Shown here: piece after piece, positions 43,826-56,900 of the stretch
How positions within the stretch are numbered: the stretch's first letter is position 1
Layout: each line of letters starts with the position of its first letter
Position numbers and translations under genes: made by a program
Notes under the pieces: generated by a model
What the model saw: the letters and a program-made list of their open reading frames with translations, nothing else
What the model was told of the DNA's origin: nothing
The model's database searches: none
Origin: Plantago ovata
Lineage: Eukaryota > Streptophyta > Magnoliopsida > Lamiales > Plantaginaceae
Length of the DNA stretch: 64,000 bases
Assembly (NCBI GenBank): GCA_028274465.1
Contig: CM051456.1
Span: 80,152,753-80,216,752 of the forward strand
Direction of reading: 5' to 3'

Positions 43826-44272
43826 ATGAGTTCTGAGAAGAGGGTTATTCATTATCATCTAGTCGAAGGAGAATTTAACCCGTATACCTCCGTTCCTGTT
43901 GTTGGCGTTTACCCTGGATTCGTTATGGATAGAGTCGTGCATGAACGTGATCACTACTGGCTGGAGAACTTTAAGCTTCGAGATGTGATAGCAACGAAGG
44001 AAGCAGAGATCGGATTTCTGAAGACGGCCTTACGCGCCGCCAAGGAGCACTCTGGCTTTGTTACGTTAACCGCGTCCAATGTTGGCAACAGGATTCCCAG
44101 GAGGAAGGCTCGGAGGACGTTCCCCGAGGGTTGTGGACCATCCCGTAGAGGAAAGAGTGAAGACGAAGAAGAATCCGAAGAAGATCCCGAGGAGGACTCC
44201 TCTGAGGGAGAAGGAGGAGACGCTCACGTGCCCGAGGGACGTTCCGAGGATGATAGCGAGGACGCTTATTAG
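43826..44272 (+). CDS. Small acidic ORF upstream of gag, 148 aa, intact
   Basis: It starts MSSEKRVIHYHLVEGEF, contains a probable coiled-coil (HYWLENFKLRDVIATKEAEI and onward, about residues 45-75), a basic patch (RIPRRKARR), and a strongly acidic Ser/Glu/Asp tail of about 40 residues. It lies between the primer site and gag, 371 bases before the gag ATG and in another frame region. It has no stop although gag-pol is broken. I recognise no family; it could be an accessory protein or an N-terminal gag relic. A possible splice acceptor (tgcttacag) precedes the ATG. Confidence 0.55.
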   Translation: MSSEKRVIHYHLVEGEFNPYTSVPVVGVYPGFVMDRVVHERDHYWLENFKLRDVIATKEAEIGFLKTALRAAKEHSGFVTLTASNVGNRIPRRKARRTFPEGCGPSRRGKSEDEEESEEDPEEDSSEGEGGDAHVPEGRSEDDSEDAY

Positions 44273-44643
44273 GATAGTTGCCTTTTCGAGCTCGTACCGA
44301 ACTTCTTTGTTTCTGCCAAACGAGTTTTCCTTTTAGTTCAGCCGACTAAGACTACTTATGCTTTTCCGTTTATTTGACTCTGTGGTTTTCTGTTTTCCTC
44401 GCTAAGACGAGTTGAGACCGTTTTTCTTTTGTTTTATTGCATGCTTGACTGTTTTGAGACTTCGTTGTTTTCTTGTTTTTGCTTTTTGGTTTTAAAGTTC
44501 AATGCATGTTTTCTTCTTCACTGCTCAGTTATACCTGTTGTAGAAGATTAAGTACTGGTCTTAGTTCTTTGTTTTTTCTGCTCTTCCCTAAGTTAGAGAT
44601 TCGAGGTTGTTAAATCAACTGCTAAGTAGTGCCCTTTGTTAGA

Positions 44644-47600
44644 ATGAGTCGCAGAAACGCTCGTGGTGCCAGCAGCAATGGAAGTGGAGACGATCAGCAC
44701 GCTGAAAATGGAGACCAAGTGGACCGTATCATCGCTGCTCTGGGGAATTTCAGCGAAACCATTCGCCGCGCTGGAGCACCAACACCGCCTGTTCAGCCTC
44801 CGCCACCACCACCGATCCAGACCATCGATCAAGCTGCGGAGCGATTCACTCGATTTCATCCTGAGAGGTTCGAGGGAACACCAGATCCCCGTAAGGCTGA
44901 GCTCTGGATCGAAGGTATGGAGAATTTGTTCTCGATCCTGCACTATCCAGACGAGAGGAAGATCGAGCTTGCTGCTTTCCAGTTCGTGGGAGCCGCCAGG
45001 AACTGGTGGAGAACTGTGAATGCGAGATGGAGGCAAGAGGGAGTTGCTCGTACCTGGGAGAATTTCACCAAGGATTTCATGGACAAGTACGTACCTCGCC
45101 TGGTTCGCGAGAACCGGAGAGATGAATTTCAAGCTTTGGTGCAAGGGAACATGGATGTTGCCGACTATGACTCGGAGTTTACCCGGTTACTGAAATACGT
45201 GCCGCATTTCCAGGATGACGAACGAGAGAAGGTTCGTCACTTTGTGAAGGGACTCAACTCTGAGATCCGGTACAGTCTATTTGGGACCAATATGCCTACC
45301 TATCTCAAGGCTGTCGAACTCGCCTCCGAGGTAGAGAGTGGTTTCAAGGAGATTAAGATGGTTGATAAGCCATACTCGAGCAAGAGGAGCTACTCTAGTT
45401 CTTCTGGGAGCCATGGAGGAGGAAGCCAATCTGGGTATAAGCGGGAGAATCGAGGAGGATATCAATCTGGATATCAGGCACCACCGGCGAAATATTCCCG
45501 TACTCAGCATGATAACCGCTCTCGCAACACTGCTGGAGGGTCTGGGCAGTCATCCCAGGCAAGGAAGAACTGCAACTACTGTGGAGGAGTCAATCACGAT
45601 GAGCACAACTGCTGGAAAAGACAGGGCTTATGCTTGGCTTGTGGGAGTAAGGATCACAAGATTAGCCACTGTCCGAACCGACATGCCATTGTCAAGGGAG
45701 GAAGGCCAGGAGACTATGCTCCGAGAAATGATGGAAAGGGTACTATGGCGAAGCCCCGAGTTTTCAGCATAGGCGGTCATGAAGTTCCTGACACCGCAAA
45801 TGTGGTTGAAGGTACGCTACTGATCGCTCAAACTTCTTCTAAAGCTTTATTTGATCCTGGTGCTACGCATTCATTTATTGCTGAATCACTCGCTTTACCA
45901 TACAAAGTATTACCCTACGCTTTAGAAGTATGTACACCTTTGGGAGCTAGTCTAATCACTAAGAAGTTCGTCGAGCGATGTGAGATTTCCATCCTAGGAA
46001 GAACTTTCTCTGCTGACCTAATATTTCTACCTCTATCAACCTACGATGTTATTCTGGGTATGGATTGGCTGTCCGAGCACTACGCGCAACTGGATTGTCG
46101 AACCAAGGCTATATCCCTGGGAAAACCTGGAGAGGAGAAAGTCGTATGGAAAGGAGATAAGAGAAAGGATGAGAAGTTTCTACTGTCTGCCATGGAAGCT
46201 AGGAGGCTGTACGTGAAGGGTGCTACCTGCTTTTTGGCGTATCTGATCAATAAACCCAAGGATCAACCAAAAATCGAGGAAGTCAGGGTGGTTAAGGAGT
46301 TCAAGGGTGTTTTCCCTGAGAAGCTGGATTCCGTACCCCCTGAACGAGAAGTGGAGTTTAGCATTGATCTGGTACCTGGCACTGCACCAATTTCGAAGTC
46401 ACCGTATAGGATGGCACCTGCTGAGCTTAAGGAGCTGAAGACTCAACTGCAAGATCTGGTGGATAACGGTTTTGTGAGACCTAGTTCGTCACCTTGGGGA
46501 TCACCGGTTCTGTTCGTGAAGAAGAAGGATGGTACTATGAGGATGTGCATCGACTATCGAGGCTTGAATCAAGTCACTGTCAAGAACAAGTACCCCCTGC
46601 CCCGTATTGAGGAACTTTTCGATCAGTTGGAAGGTTCGAAGGTTTACTCAAAGTTGATCTGCGACAAGGCTATTATCAAGTTAGGGTAAGGGAAGAAGAC
46701 ATACCTAAGACTGCCCTAAACTCGAGGTATGGGCATTACGAGTTCGTAGTGATGCCTTTTGGCCTTACGAATGCCCCGGCTGTGTTCATGGATTTGATGC
46801 ACCGAGTTTTTCAGCCATATCTAGATCAGTTTGTTGTTGTTTTCATCGATGACATTCTCGTTTACTCAAAATCTGAAGAGGATCATGAGAAACATCTTCG
46901 AATTGTCTTGGAAACTCTTCAGAACAACAAATTGTATGCCAAATTCAGCAAGTGTGAATTTTGGCTAGATAAGGTAGCCTTCTTGGGGCACATTATCTCT
47001 GGAGAAGGTTTGGAGGTCGACCCGTCGAAGATTGAGTCGATAGTCAATTGGAAGAGACCCGAATCTGTCACTGAGGTGAGGAGTTTTCTTGGTTTGGCTG
47101 GCTACTATCGCCGTTTTGTGAAGGATTATTCGAAGATAGCTGGACCCTTGTCCTCTTTAACAGGGAAAAATCCTAAGTTCGTAAGGAGTGACAAGTGTCA
47201 GGAAAGCTTCGAGGAGCTGAAGAAGAGGCTGACCACCGCCCCGATTCTAGCTCTTCCCGAGGGAACCGCGACTTTATAGTCTACACTGATGCTTCAAAGG
47301 AAGGTTTGGGTTGTGTATTGATGCAACGAGAAAAAGTGATCGCATATGCTTCGAGAAAACTGAAGCCATATGAAAGAAATTACCCAACCCATGACCTTGA
47401 GCTGGCGGCTATAGTCTTTGCCTTGGGAAAGTGGAGACACTACCTTTATGGTCCTGAGTTCACCATCCTCACGGATCATAAGAGCTTGAAGTACGTGTTT
47501 ACCCAAAAGGAGTTAAACATGAGACAACGACGATGGATGGAGTTTCTGGGCGATTACACCTGTACCATTCGATACCATCCTGGTAAGGCCAATGTGGTCG

Positions 47601-49168
47601 CCGGTGCCTTAAGTCGTAGGGTACACGTGTCTAATCTCGAAGTATCCAGACTGTCATGTATGTTCGCCAATATCACTTTGAGATATGAGTTGGCAGGAAA
47701 GATTCTTGAGGCTCAAGAACATGACGAGGAGCTTCACGATATCAAGGCACATATTACTGAGCCTCGAAATGCGAAATTCTCTATTGATGAGAATGGAGCT
47801 CTAAGGTTTCAAGGAAGATTGTGTGTGCCTTCTGATGAAGAGCTTAGACGATTAATTTTGGAGGAAGCTCATAAGTCTTAGTATTCGATGCATCCTGGAG
47901 GAAACAAGATGTACGAGGATTTGAAGAAGGTTTACTGGTGGACCTATATGAAACGAGATGTTGCACAGTTTGTGCAAAGTTGCTTGGTCTGCCAGCAAGT
48001 GAAGGCTGAGCACCAGAAACCGGGAGGTTTACTACAGCCACTCGAGATTCCACAGTGGAAATGGGAGATGATCACTATGGACTTTGTGACCGGTCTACCG
48101 GTAGCTAGGGGTGGTTTTGATAGTGTTTGGGTTATTGTCGATAGATTGACAAAATCGGCACATTTTCTACCCGTTAAAACCACCTACACATCCGAGAAGT
48201 TGGCCGAAGTCTACCGCGATGAAATAATCAGGCTTCATGGCACTCCGGTGAGCATTGTCTCTGATAGAGATCCAAAGTTTGTCTCGAGATTTTGGAAGCA
48301 AGTACATGAAGGCTTAGGTACTAAGTTGAATTTTAGTACCGCAGCACATCCGCAGACGGATGGTCAATCCGAAAGGACCATTCAAACTTTAGAAGATCTT
48401 CTGAGATTGTGTGTGCTAGATCACCAAGGAAGCTGGGCACAGCATTTGCCATTGGTGGAGTATGCTTATAACAACAGTTATCAGGCATCGATTGGTATGG
48501 CACCGTTCGAGGCACTGTATGGTCGGAAGTGTAGATCACCACTGTATTGGGATTTGGAGGACCGAGTTTCTACACCAGTAGCTGGAGAGAGGTCTCTCAA
48601 CGAGATGATACAAGAAACCTTGGAAAAGGTTAGACTTATCCGAGACCGATTGAGAACTGCTCAAAGTCGACAGAAGAGTTACGCCGATAACCGTAGACGA
48701 GATTTGGAATTTGAAGTGGGTGATTTTGTCTTTCTCAAGCTATCTCCGAGAAAGGGAATTGTTCGTATGGGTCGTCGAGCTAAGCTGAACCCTCGATATG
48801 TGGGTCCATACGAGATCATTGAGAGAGTTGGCATTGTAGCTTATCGATTGCAACTGCCCATTACTATTACTGGAATTCATAATGTGTTCCATGTATCTCA
48901 ACTGAAGAAGTATTATCCGGATCCGTCGCACGTAATTCAACCCGAGGAGGTGACCATTGAGGAGGATTTGTCCTATGTGGAGCAACCGGTTCGTATCCTT
49001 GACCAGAAGGTACAACAGCTCCGTAATCGGCAAATCAAGCAAGTAAAGGTGCTCTGGAGAAATCATCAGTATGAGGAGGCAACTTGGGAAAGCGAGGATG
49101 ACATGCGCCGGCAGTATCCCGAGCTCTTCAACTTTTCAGGTGCGAATTTGGGGACCAAATTCTTTTAA
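44644..49168 (+). pseudogene. Gag-pol of the chromodomain gypsy element, three disruptions
   Basis: Gag ([29 protein letters not shown]) ends with two zinc knuckles, [14 protein letters not shown] and [14 protein letters not shown]. Protease: [45 protein letters not shown]. RNase [16 protein letters not shown]. Integrase: zinc region ending CLVCQQVK, core MDFVTGLPVARGG and IVSDRDPKFVSRFW. A C-terminal chromodomain (VKVLWRNHQYEEATWESEDD) directs insertion to chromatin in related elements. Single-base losses shift the frame near 46650 and 47262, and a TAG lies at 47879-47881 (HKS*YSMHPG). All other coding is open, so inactivation is recent. Confidence 0.92.
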
Positions 49169-49178
49169 GGGGGAAGAG

Positions 49179-51752
49179 TGTAACACCCCGTTTTTGTTAA
49201 TTATTTATTTAATTATTTAGTTATTATTTTATTATTTAATTATTTATTTTAGTTAATTAATTACCAGGGTAAATTATTTATTTGGTAATTAATTAATTAT
49301 TTTCGCGTAAGTTAGTTCGTTTCGTTTCGTTTGGTTTAAGCTGGACTATCTGATCTGCTAGCTTTTGGCCCATTTCTTGAACCCAGTCAAAGGCCCATTG
49401 ACCGGCCCATTAAAGACTAACCCTAACCCTAAGTCCCAAAACCCAGATCTCATTTTCTCCTTGCCGTAAAAAAAAAACGAGTTAGAAAGAAGAAAGAAAG
49501 AAAGAGAAAGAAAGAAAAGAAAAGAGGAGGAAGAAGAAGGAGAGGGAGAGAGAGACCACGGTTGTTGCTGCTGCCTTCCATCACCGCCATTATCATCATC
49601 ATCACCGTCGCCTCCGGTCGCCGCCACCACCGCGATTCGCCACCGCCGCCGCGGTGTTGTCGATCGATCCAATCGATCGATCCGACCGTCCTGCCTGTTC
49701 TTGTCCGTCGCCGTTCGATCGATCCGAGCGATCTAGTCCGTCTGTTCGCCGCTCTGTCCCCGCCGCCGTGCCGTTTCCTCTGCCGCTCGACGCGCCGCGG
49801 TTCCGCATGTACCGCTCCGTCGCCGCTCCGTTCTGTTTCGTCGACGCCGCCGCCACCTATTCGTTCGACGCCTCCGTCGCCGCGCCGCCGTTCCGCTCCG
49901 TTTCACGCCGCCGGTTCATTCTGTCCGAGTTCGTTTGAATCCGAATTCGATCGGTAAGAGATTTCGATTCTTTCTGATCTTTCAGTTTCGAATTCGAGTT
50001 TGATTTGATTTCGATTCGAATCTTGTTTAATTCCCTTTTCCTTTCGATTGATTCAATTTGCAGATTTGTTCGAACCTTTATTCTCTTTCGAAGGTAAATC
50101 TCAATTTCCTTTACTGTTCGTTTGAATCGAGATTCGTATTCTGTTTGACTTTTTGACTTGGACATTTTTACCCTTGGACAATTTTACCCCTGATCGATCT
50201 GACATGGTAATTTTTCGAACAGAGAACCGGGACTTAGGTTGTTAGTTTACTTACTGTTTGCTGGACTTGTGACCTTTTGACCTCGTATATTGACTTGATT
50301 TCCTGTTTGACCTCGAAAGGACTTTTGGACCTTGTTGTTCTGTTTTGGATTCTTTGTGGACTGATTTGGGAAACTTTAAAACCTAAAGGACCTTTTTGCA
50401 GTTTTACTTTTGATCATAGTTGACTGACAATAGGCTTGTATCGTAAACCTTGTTGTTTTGAGGAGACTGTTAAGTGTTGGAACTTCTGGTTTGTTTGTTC
50501 TGTCGGTTTTCGAAAAGGGTTTTCTTGCAATTTACCACCTGAGGGCGTTTTGGTAATTTCCAAAATCTGAAAATCGAAAGAGTTTCTGAAAATGTTTTAA
50601 ACTTAGTTTCTGTTTTTGTAAGTTAGTATTGACTTGATTTGCTAGCCTAGTTGGTTAGGTCCTTGCTTGACTAACTTAGAGGTCCCGAGTTCGAACCCCG
50701 ACTTTACCATTCCTTTTTCAACCTTTTTCCTTCCGTCCGTTCGACTTCTAAATTGTGTTAGTACTTTCTTGTTAGGTTCTCCGTTGTCCGTAAACCCGTA
50801 AGCTCATTTCTTGTTGAAGGTCGTTTGCTCGTAAGCTAAGGTGAGTGTTCACCCCTAAACCTATTATTTGCGAAAAACTAGAAGGCTATGTGACTGTTTG
50901 TACCTATTTCTATCTACTATTTACTGTATGCTTCCGCGTAAAAGTATAAGTCCTAGGTATGACTTTTTGCATTTCTGTTATTGCTACTCTGTTTTGTACT
51001 GACCTTTCTGCAGGAACACCTTTCGGTGTTAACTATTTGTATCTGTTGTTCTGTATCTGTTCTGTTTCTGTGTGACCGGTCGATTAGGTTATGGTTAGGT
51101 AGGCTTGGGTAGTAGAGGACTATCGGGTTTGCTTGATCGTGGCCTAGTCTATTCCCTTTTAGGCGCGAGGCAGAAGTCGCTGAGGTCTATTAGGGTCGTA
51201 GGATCTGTTTCCCCAAAGTACACGGGGGTTTCTGTTTCTGTCCGGAGTTATGCATCCTCTGGAGGGAGTTATAAGGGCATTCTGGGAGTAGGAGCAATAA
51301 GGCGGGCTGCACCAACGGTCTACAACGTTTCTGTTCTGTTAATCTGTTATATGTGCTCTGTTTTGTTTGCTCGTTTTTCTGAAAAGGATTTTGTTTTTAA
51401 AACCATTTACTTTCTGTTTTAACTTAGAACCTCACTGAGATCCTTTATCTCACACTCTTTTGTTTTTCCAAAATTCCTTCCTTCCAGATGCTGCTGAGGA
51501 TGTGCGTGACTAGGAAGCCAGCGACTGAGAGAAGGGTCTGGGGTGTCACGGGTTTCTTTTCCAAATAAGAAGATACACTTTTATTGTCTTCATTCGTTGT
51601 CTTTTCGAACTTGAGTTGTCATTGAATATTATTTATTATCGTTAGCGTCAAAGATTATTTTTGGGCATTTATTGCCGACCGTTGTTATTAAAGTATTTTC
51701 GAATTTCCTTTTTTCAAGAAATTATTTTGTTTTCAAAACCGGTACCGTTACA
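49179..51752 (+). repeat. 3' LTR of the chromodomain gypsy element, 2574 bp
   Basis: Preceded by the polypurine tract TTTTAAGGGGGAAGAG. It matches the 5' LTR base for base over long stretches, including the tRNA-like boxes (50643-50654 and 50688-50698). It has one more telomere-like unit (ctaaccctaaccctaag near 49418) where the 5' LTR has ctaaccctaactctaag. Confidence 0.92.
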
Positions 51753-51757
51753 TTGAG

Positions 51758-53021
51758 TGTCATCATCAGCTTTCCTCTTTTTCTTCTTGGATTTTTCCAG
51801 TTGCTTTTCAGCAGCAGCGTCAGTAGTTGCATTTTCAGCAACGGCTGTTGTACCCTTATCATGATCACCATCTACAGCAGTTTCATCATGATCACCATCT
51901 ACAGTAGTTTCATCAACAACTTTTTCAGCTGTTGGAACATTCTCTTGCTGAGTGGTGGCAGTAACATCTGCAGCTGTTGTATACCTTTCTTGCTCACTTG
52001 TGCTGATAACATCTACAACTGCTTTCTTCTTAGATTTTTCAAGTTTCTTGCCAGCAAGCTTAGGTGCATTTTGCTTGTAGAAAGCTCTTCCCACATTGCA
52101 TACAGATTTCTTAATCGGCAATGGGTTTCTCAGCTGAATCCTGAAGTATTCAAGGATATAGCATATCTTCAGTCCATACATGACTGGGAAGGTAGGTGAG
52201 ACCTTGTTGTCTTCAACCTTAACCTTGAATTTAGTAACACAATCAACAAGTCTGTTGAAAATGTACTTTGCTCAGTTGAGCTCAGTTTTGTTCTCATAGA
52301 TATGCATCACCAGCGGCCACCTTCTCAAGCCTACTTGGTCTATTCCTCCGACTTGGGAGTCTAAGAATTTGATTATTAGCAGAGCTACTAGACCAAGTGA
52401 ATGGCAGAGATGCTTTCTCTTAACGTGCTTTGTCCAAGTCACGGGAGCAATCTATACTTTCTTCATTTTCTCATTTCTGACATCACTGTAGAAGGCTTCA
52501 ATCTCTTCATCAGTGGCAGTGAGGTCATCTTCAGTTCCAGTGGTCGGAATCTGAAAGATTTCTGCTAAATCAGTCCATTTGAGGACGATTTGCACATTCT
52601 AAACTGTGGTGAAGATCACTTTTTCAATGACTCCTTGACCATCAGTTAGGGACTGGATTTCTGCATTGTTGTAGAACTCCATAGTATCTAACATGCTCAC
52701 TTTCTTAGGGCGAGCTGTTATAAAGTGATTGAGGCCTTGCTGTTTAATCAAGTCAAGTGCCTCCTCATTGTCACCGTCTAGTTCTTGTTCATAGAAGTAT
52801 CGGATATACTTCTCTTTTGCAAAGCCACCCCATTGCATCATCATTTCACACTTTGCAGTGTCTAGATATGCGGGAGGCATGGGTTTTTCTGTTATCCTAT
52901 CGTTTTTCAACACAACTTTCGCTGTGTTAGTCACCGGAGTTATCACCGGAGCAGTGCTTTTTCCAGCACTGTCAACGTTAGATGAATTTGATGTCTTAGA
53001 TGACTGTCTCTTTGGTGCCAT
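51758..53021 (-). pseudogene. SIRE-B third ORF, N-terminal part
   Basis: It starts MAPKRQSSKTSNSSNVDSA at 53021. A globular part (about residues 35-290) resembles the 'putative plant transposon protein' region found in many plant retroelement third ORFs (FYNNAEIQSLTDGQGV, SLGLVALLIIKFLDSQVGGI); this is recognition by eye. It is followed by a Lys/Glu-rich tail. Stops include TAG at 52601-52599 and a TGA near 52275 that fits TGG to TGA. The frame continues after the gypsy insertion at 40973, giving an original ORF near 1790 codons. Confidence 0.72.
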
Positions 53022-53927
53022 TTCTTTTATAGATGAGAAATGTGTACGAAAAAGATTGTTTGCTTTTTGACCGGAGGTACAGTAGATTCAGGCTAAAATT
53101 TGCAGAGAAAGGAAATGTGAGTTAAAGAATTTTGTCTTTCTCTAACTCCTTGTTTATATAGTGTCTCTGATGTGCAAGGAGCCCAATCGATTTGAGTTCT
53201 CAGCAAGGGTAAATCAGAGAATCAACAGCGCTAGTGGAGCCTTTGCATTAAATGCGTAGTGTCCCACTAACAAAAACCGTCAGAGCACTCTTTCTCTTTG
53301 TAATGTTAACCGCTAGATCAATAACGACTTTTTATCAATGTCGACGATTGTATTTCATGTCATGATTATTAGCGAGTTTATCTGTGCCCGATTAACGTCA
53401 CAAATTGATTTTACCGAGATTTATGGGATTTGATTGCTTGCTGAAATGAAACAAGAATCTTTTCAGCGAGTTTGCATAACTAGCCTTGTTACTTGCTGAA
53501 GATTCCCCCTTAATCAGACATCTCTTATTTCTTTAAGTTAAAAGATATTTCTGAGTTCCCGTATCAGTAAATATTTTTTATCTTGATATATCTTTTTGTA
53601 AAATCTGAGAAGTGAGTTTGCTCTTTTCTGAGTTCCCGTCTCAGAATATTCCCTTGATACTTGAATACCTGTTTCAGTATCTTTGATTGTCTGAATGCCC
53701 GTTTCAGCAATCTTTAAGGTTATTCTCTTATTGAGTGCCTGTCTCAGCAAGTGATCAAGTTTCCTAACAAATACCCATTTTGAAGGAATTACTTGCTGAT
53801 TGCTTGTTTTAGCAATCATGTAGTGACTTACCATTTCTTAGAAGAAATCAGTGGAAGGAGCCTTTATTCAAGTAAGAATACTTTGGCTTGCTGAATGCCT
53901 GTTTCAGCAATCTGCCAATTGTATCCC
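53022..53927 (-). other. Untranslated spacer between SIRE-B pol and third ORF
   Basis: About 0.9 kb, AT-rich, without coding potential. It is dense in TTTCAGCAA/TTGCTGA words. It may contain the splice acceptor or subgenomic promoter for the third ORF; none can be pointed out. Confidence 0.6.
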
Positions 53928-56900
53928 TTATTGAGGTAATTCAATCAATCCAAGGTTATACCTTAGCATAGCGAATCTATTATCTGGTAAGGGCTTAGTA
54001 AACATGTCAGCAAGTTGATCATCAGTACCCACTTTTACAACCTCAATATCTCCCTTTTCCACATGATCTCTAATGAAATGATGTCTAATATCAATGTGCT
54101 TAGTCCTTGAGTGGAACTTAGGATTTTGCATGATAGTAATAGAACTTGTATAATCACAAAAGATTGGTGTTTTCTTTGCAGAAGTACCATAATCTCTTAA
54201 TTGTTGCTGAATCCATAGGATTTGAGCTGTGCAACAACCAGCCGCAATGTACTCAGATTCAGTAGATGAATTGGCAACACAGGTTTGCTTCTTGCTGAAC
54301 CATGATATTAATCTAGTACCCAAAAACTGACAAGTTCCAGAGGTACTTTTTCTATCAAGAGTTGATCCTCCATGATCAGCATCAGAATAACCAACCAATT
54401 CAAGTCCAGAATCTTTAGGATACCATAATCCAACATTGACTGTACCTTTGACATATTTCAGTATCTTAAGTTCCTTTTTGTAGTGTGATTCTCTTGGATC
54501 AGATTGGAATCTTGCACACACACAAACAGCATACTGAATGTCAGGTCTACTTGCTGTTAAATACAACAAGGAACCAATGAGCTTTCTATACTTGTGTTCT
54601 TCAACACTTTATCTTCTTTAGTATAGCCCAATTTGGTACCAACACTCATAGGGATCTTTTCAGGTTTTTCTTCCTCTTTGATCCTAAACTTTATGAGTAT
54701 TTCTTTCGCGTACTTTGCTTGATTTACGAATATTCCATCTTTGAGTTGCTTGACTTGCAATCCTAGGAAACAATTCAATTTTCCCATCATGCTCATCTCA
54801 GATTTGTTTGTCATGAGCTTGGCAAAATCATCACAAAGTTGCCTGTCCTTAGATCCAAATATTATGTCATCCATATAAATCTGAACTAAGAGTATTTTAC
54901 CATCATGGTTCATGGTAAACAAGGTTTGGCAACTTCACCTTTCTTGAAACCATTATCCTGCAAGAACTTAGCCAAGGTATCATACCAAGCTCTTGGTGCT
55001 TGCTTTAGACCATATACAGCTTTCTGAAGCTTGTATACCATCTTGGTTTCTGAGGGAAGTTCAAAGCCAGGGGGTTGTTCTAAGTAGACTTCTTCAGCAA
55101 GTTCACCATTCAAGAATGCACTTTTAACATCCATTTGATAAACAATGAAGTCATTGTGAGCAGCAAAGGCCAAGAAAAGTCTAATTGCATCCAATCTTGC
55201 AACTGGTGCATAAGACTCATCATAGTCCAATCCTTCAGTCTGACAGTAGCCTTGAGCAACTAAACGTGCTTTGTTTCTTGTTACTTCACCAGACTCACTC
55301 AACTTGTTTCTGAACACCCACTTTGTACCAATAGCTTTCTTGCCTTCAGCAAGAGGTACAAGTTTCCAGACTTTGTTCCTTTCAAATTGATCCAGTTCTT
55401 CTTGCATTGCCTTGATCCATTCAGAATGCTTTAGAGCTTCTTCTATGGTCTTGGGTTCAATTTCTGAAACAAAGCAAGAGAACAAAGATTCTACTTCTAC
55501 GACATTTGCTTCTTCAGCAAGTCCATGAGTAGCAGAAACTTTGGATCTAGTCACTTGGCATTTGTCAATATCACCAATCACATTCGTAGAGGGATGATCT
55601 CTAATCCATTTGTTAACAGACTTTTTGCACGTTGGATCTGGATACGTTTGCTCATCAGCATGTGACTCTTCAGCATGTACTTGTTCAGTACTACTGGTAT
55701 TTTGTGTCTCTGCTGAGATTATTTCATCAGAAACTGCTTGTTCAGCATTGCTAGATTGTGGTAACTCATCAGCAGGCACGGGAGGTTGCATAGTTTCAGC
55801 AACTTCCGGAGCAACTGCGTCTTTTGCTGGAAATTCTTTGTCGTGAACTATATTTATCTTGTCATGACTTGGGGGAGGAGAGTCATTGTCAGAATCATCA
55901 TTTAGTTCAATTGACTTGATTTGCCTATCATCAGATTCAGTTCTTTGCTCATGTATGATTAGCTTTTTCATACATTCTGATATTTCTTCTTCAGCAGTCA
56001 CTCCTTGTGTCTTTTCGTAGAATACAACATGCACTGATTCTTCGATCTTTTGTGCCTTTTTGTTGTAAACTCTATAAGCTTTACTATGCAAGGAGTAACC
56101 AAGAAATATCGCTTCGTCTGCCTTTGGTTGAAATGTTCTTAGGTATTCTCTACCGTTATTCAGAACAAAACACTTACAACCAAATACTCTTAGATGAGTG
56201 ATATTAGGAGGTCTTCCAACAAACAACTCATATGGAGTTTTGTTGTATTCCTTAGTAATCAGACATCTGTTTTGAGTGTAACAGGCGGTATTAATCGCTT
56301 CAACCCAGTAAGCCTCACTTATTTCAGTGTCAGCAAGCATTGTTCTTGCGGCTTCTTTTAGGGTGCGATTCTTCCGTTCAGCAACACCGTTTTGTTGAGG
56401 TGTCCTTACTAAGGATAACTGATGTTGTATGCCTTTTGAAGTGCAATACTCAGTTATGTACTGGTTTACAAACTCAGTACCATGGCCTGTCCTTATGACT
56501 TTTACCTTGTCATTTTTTATGACTTCAAGCTTATTCAGCAACTTAGGTATTTCAGTCCTTGTTTCAGATTTGTGCTTGATAAATACTACCCAAGTGAATC
56601 TTGAATAGTCATCTACCACCACCAGACCATACTTGTTACGAGCATAGCTTGTTGAAGAAGATTCAAACAAGTCCATGTGCAAGAGTTGTAAAGGTTTTGT
56701 AGTTGACGGTACTGCCTTGTTCTTAAAAGAAGATTTGGTTTTCTTTCCTTGCTGACATGCATTGCAAACAACATCCTTCTTAAAAGTAACCTTAGGTAAT
56801 CCAACTACAAGTGCCTTTTTAGACAGCTTATTCAGCTTCTTGAAGTTTAGATGACTTGTTCGTTTATGCCATTACCATGCTTTTTCAGAAAGGCAATCGT

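Larger units (their letters stand above)
40979..51752 (+). mobile_element. Chromodomain Ty3/gypsy element (Tekay-type) inside the SIRE-B third ORF
   Basis: A complete 10.8-kb element with LTRs 40979-43550 (2572 bp) and 49179-51752 (2574 bp), ends TGTAACACC and ACCGTTACA, and target duplication ttgag (40974-40978, 51753-51757). The LTRs differ at few places by eye, so insertion is recent. It has an initiator tRNA-Met primer site, a small upstream ORF, a gag-pol with C-terminal chromodomain, and a polypurine tract. Two frameshifts and one stop break pol. The very long LTRs and chromodomain suggest the Tekay/Del branch. Confidence 0.93.

Noticed and set aside
44593-45144. 183-codon minus-strand frame
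   Set aside because: Antisense shadow of gypsy gag.
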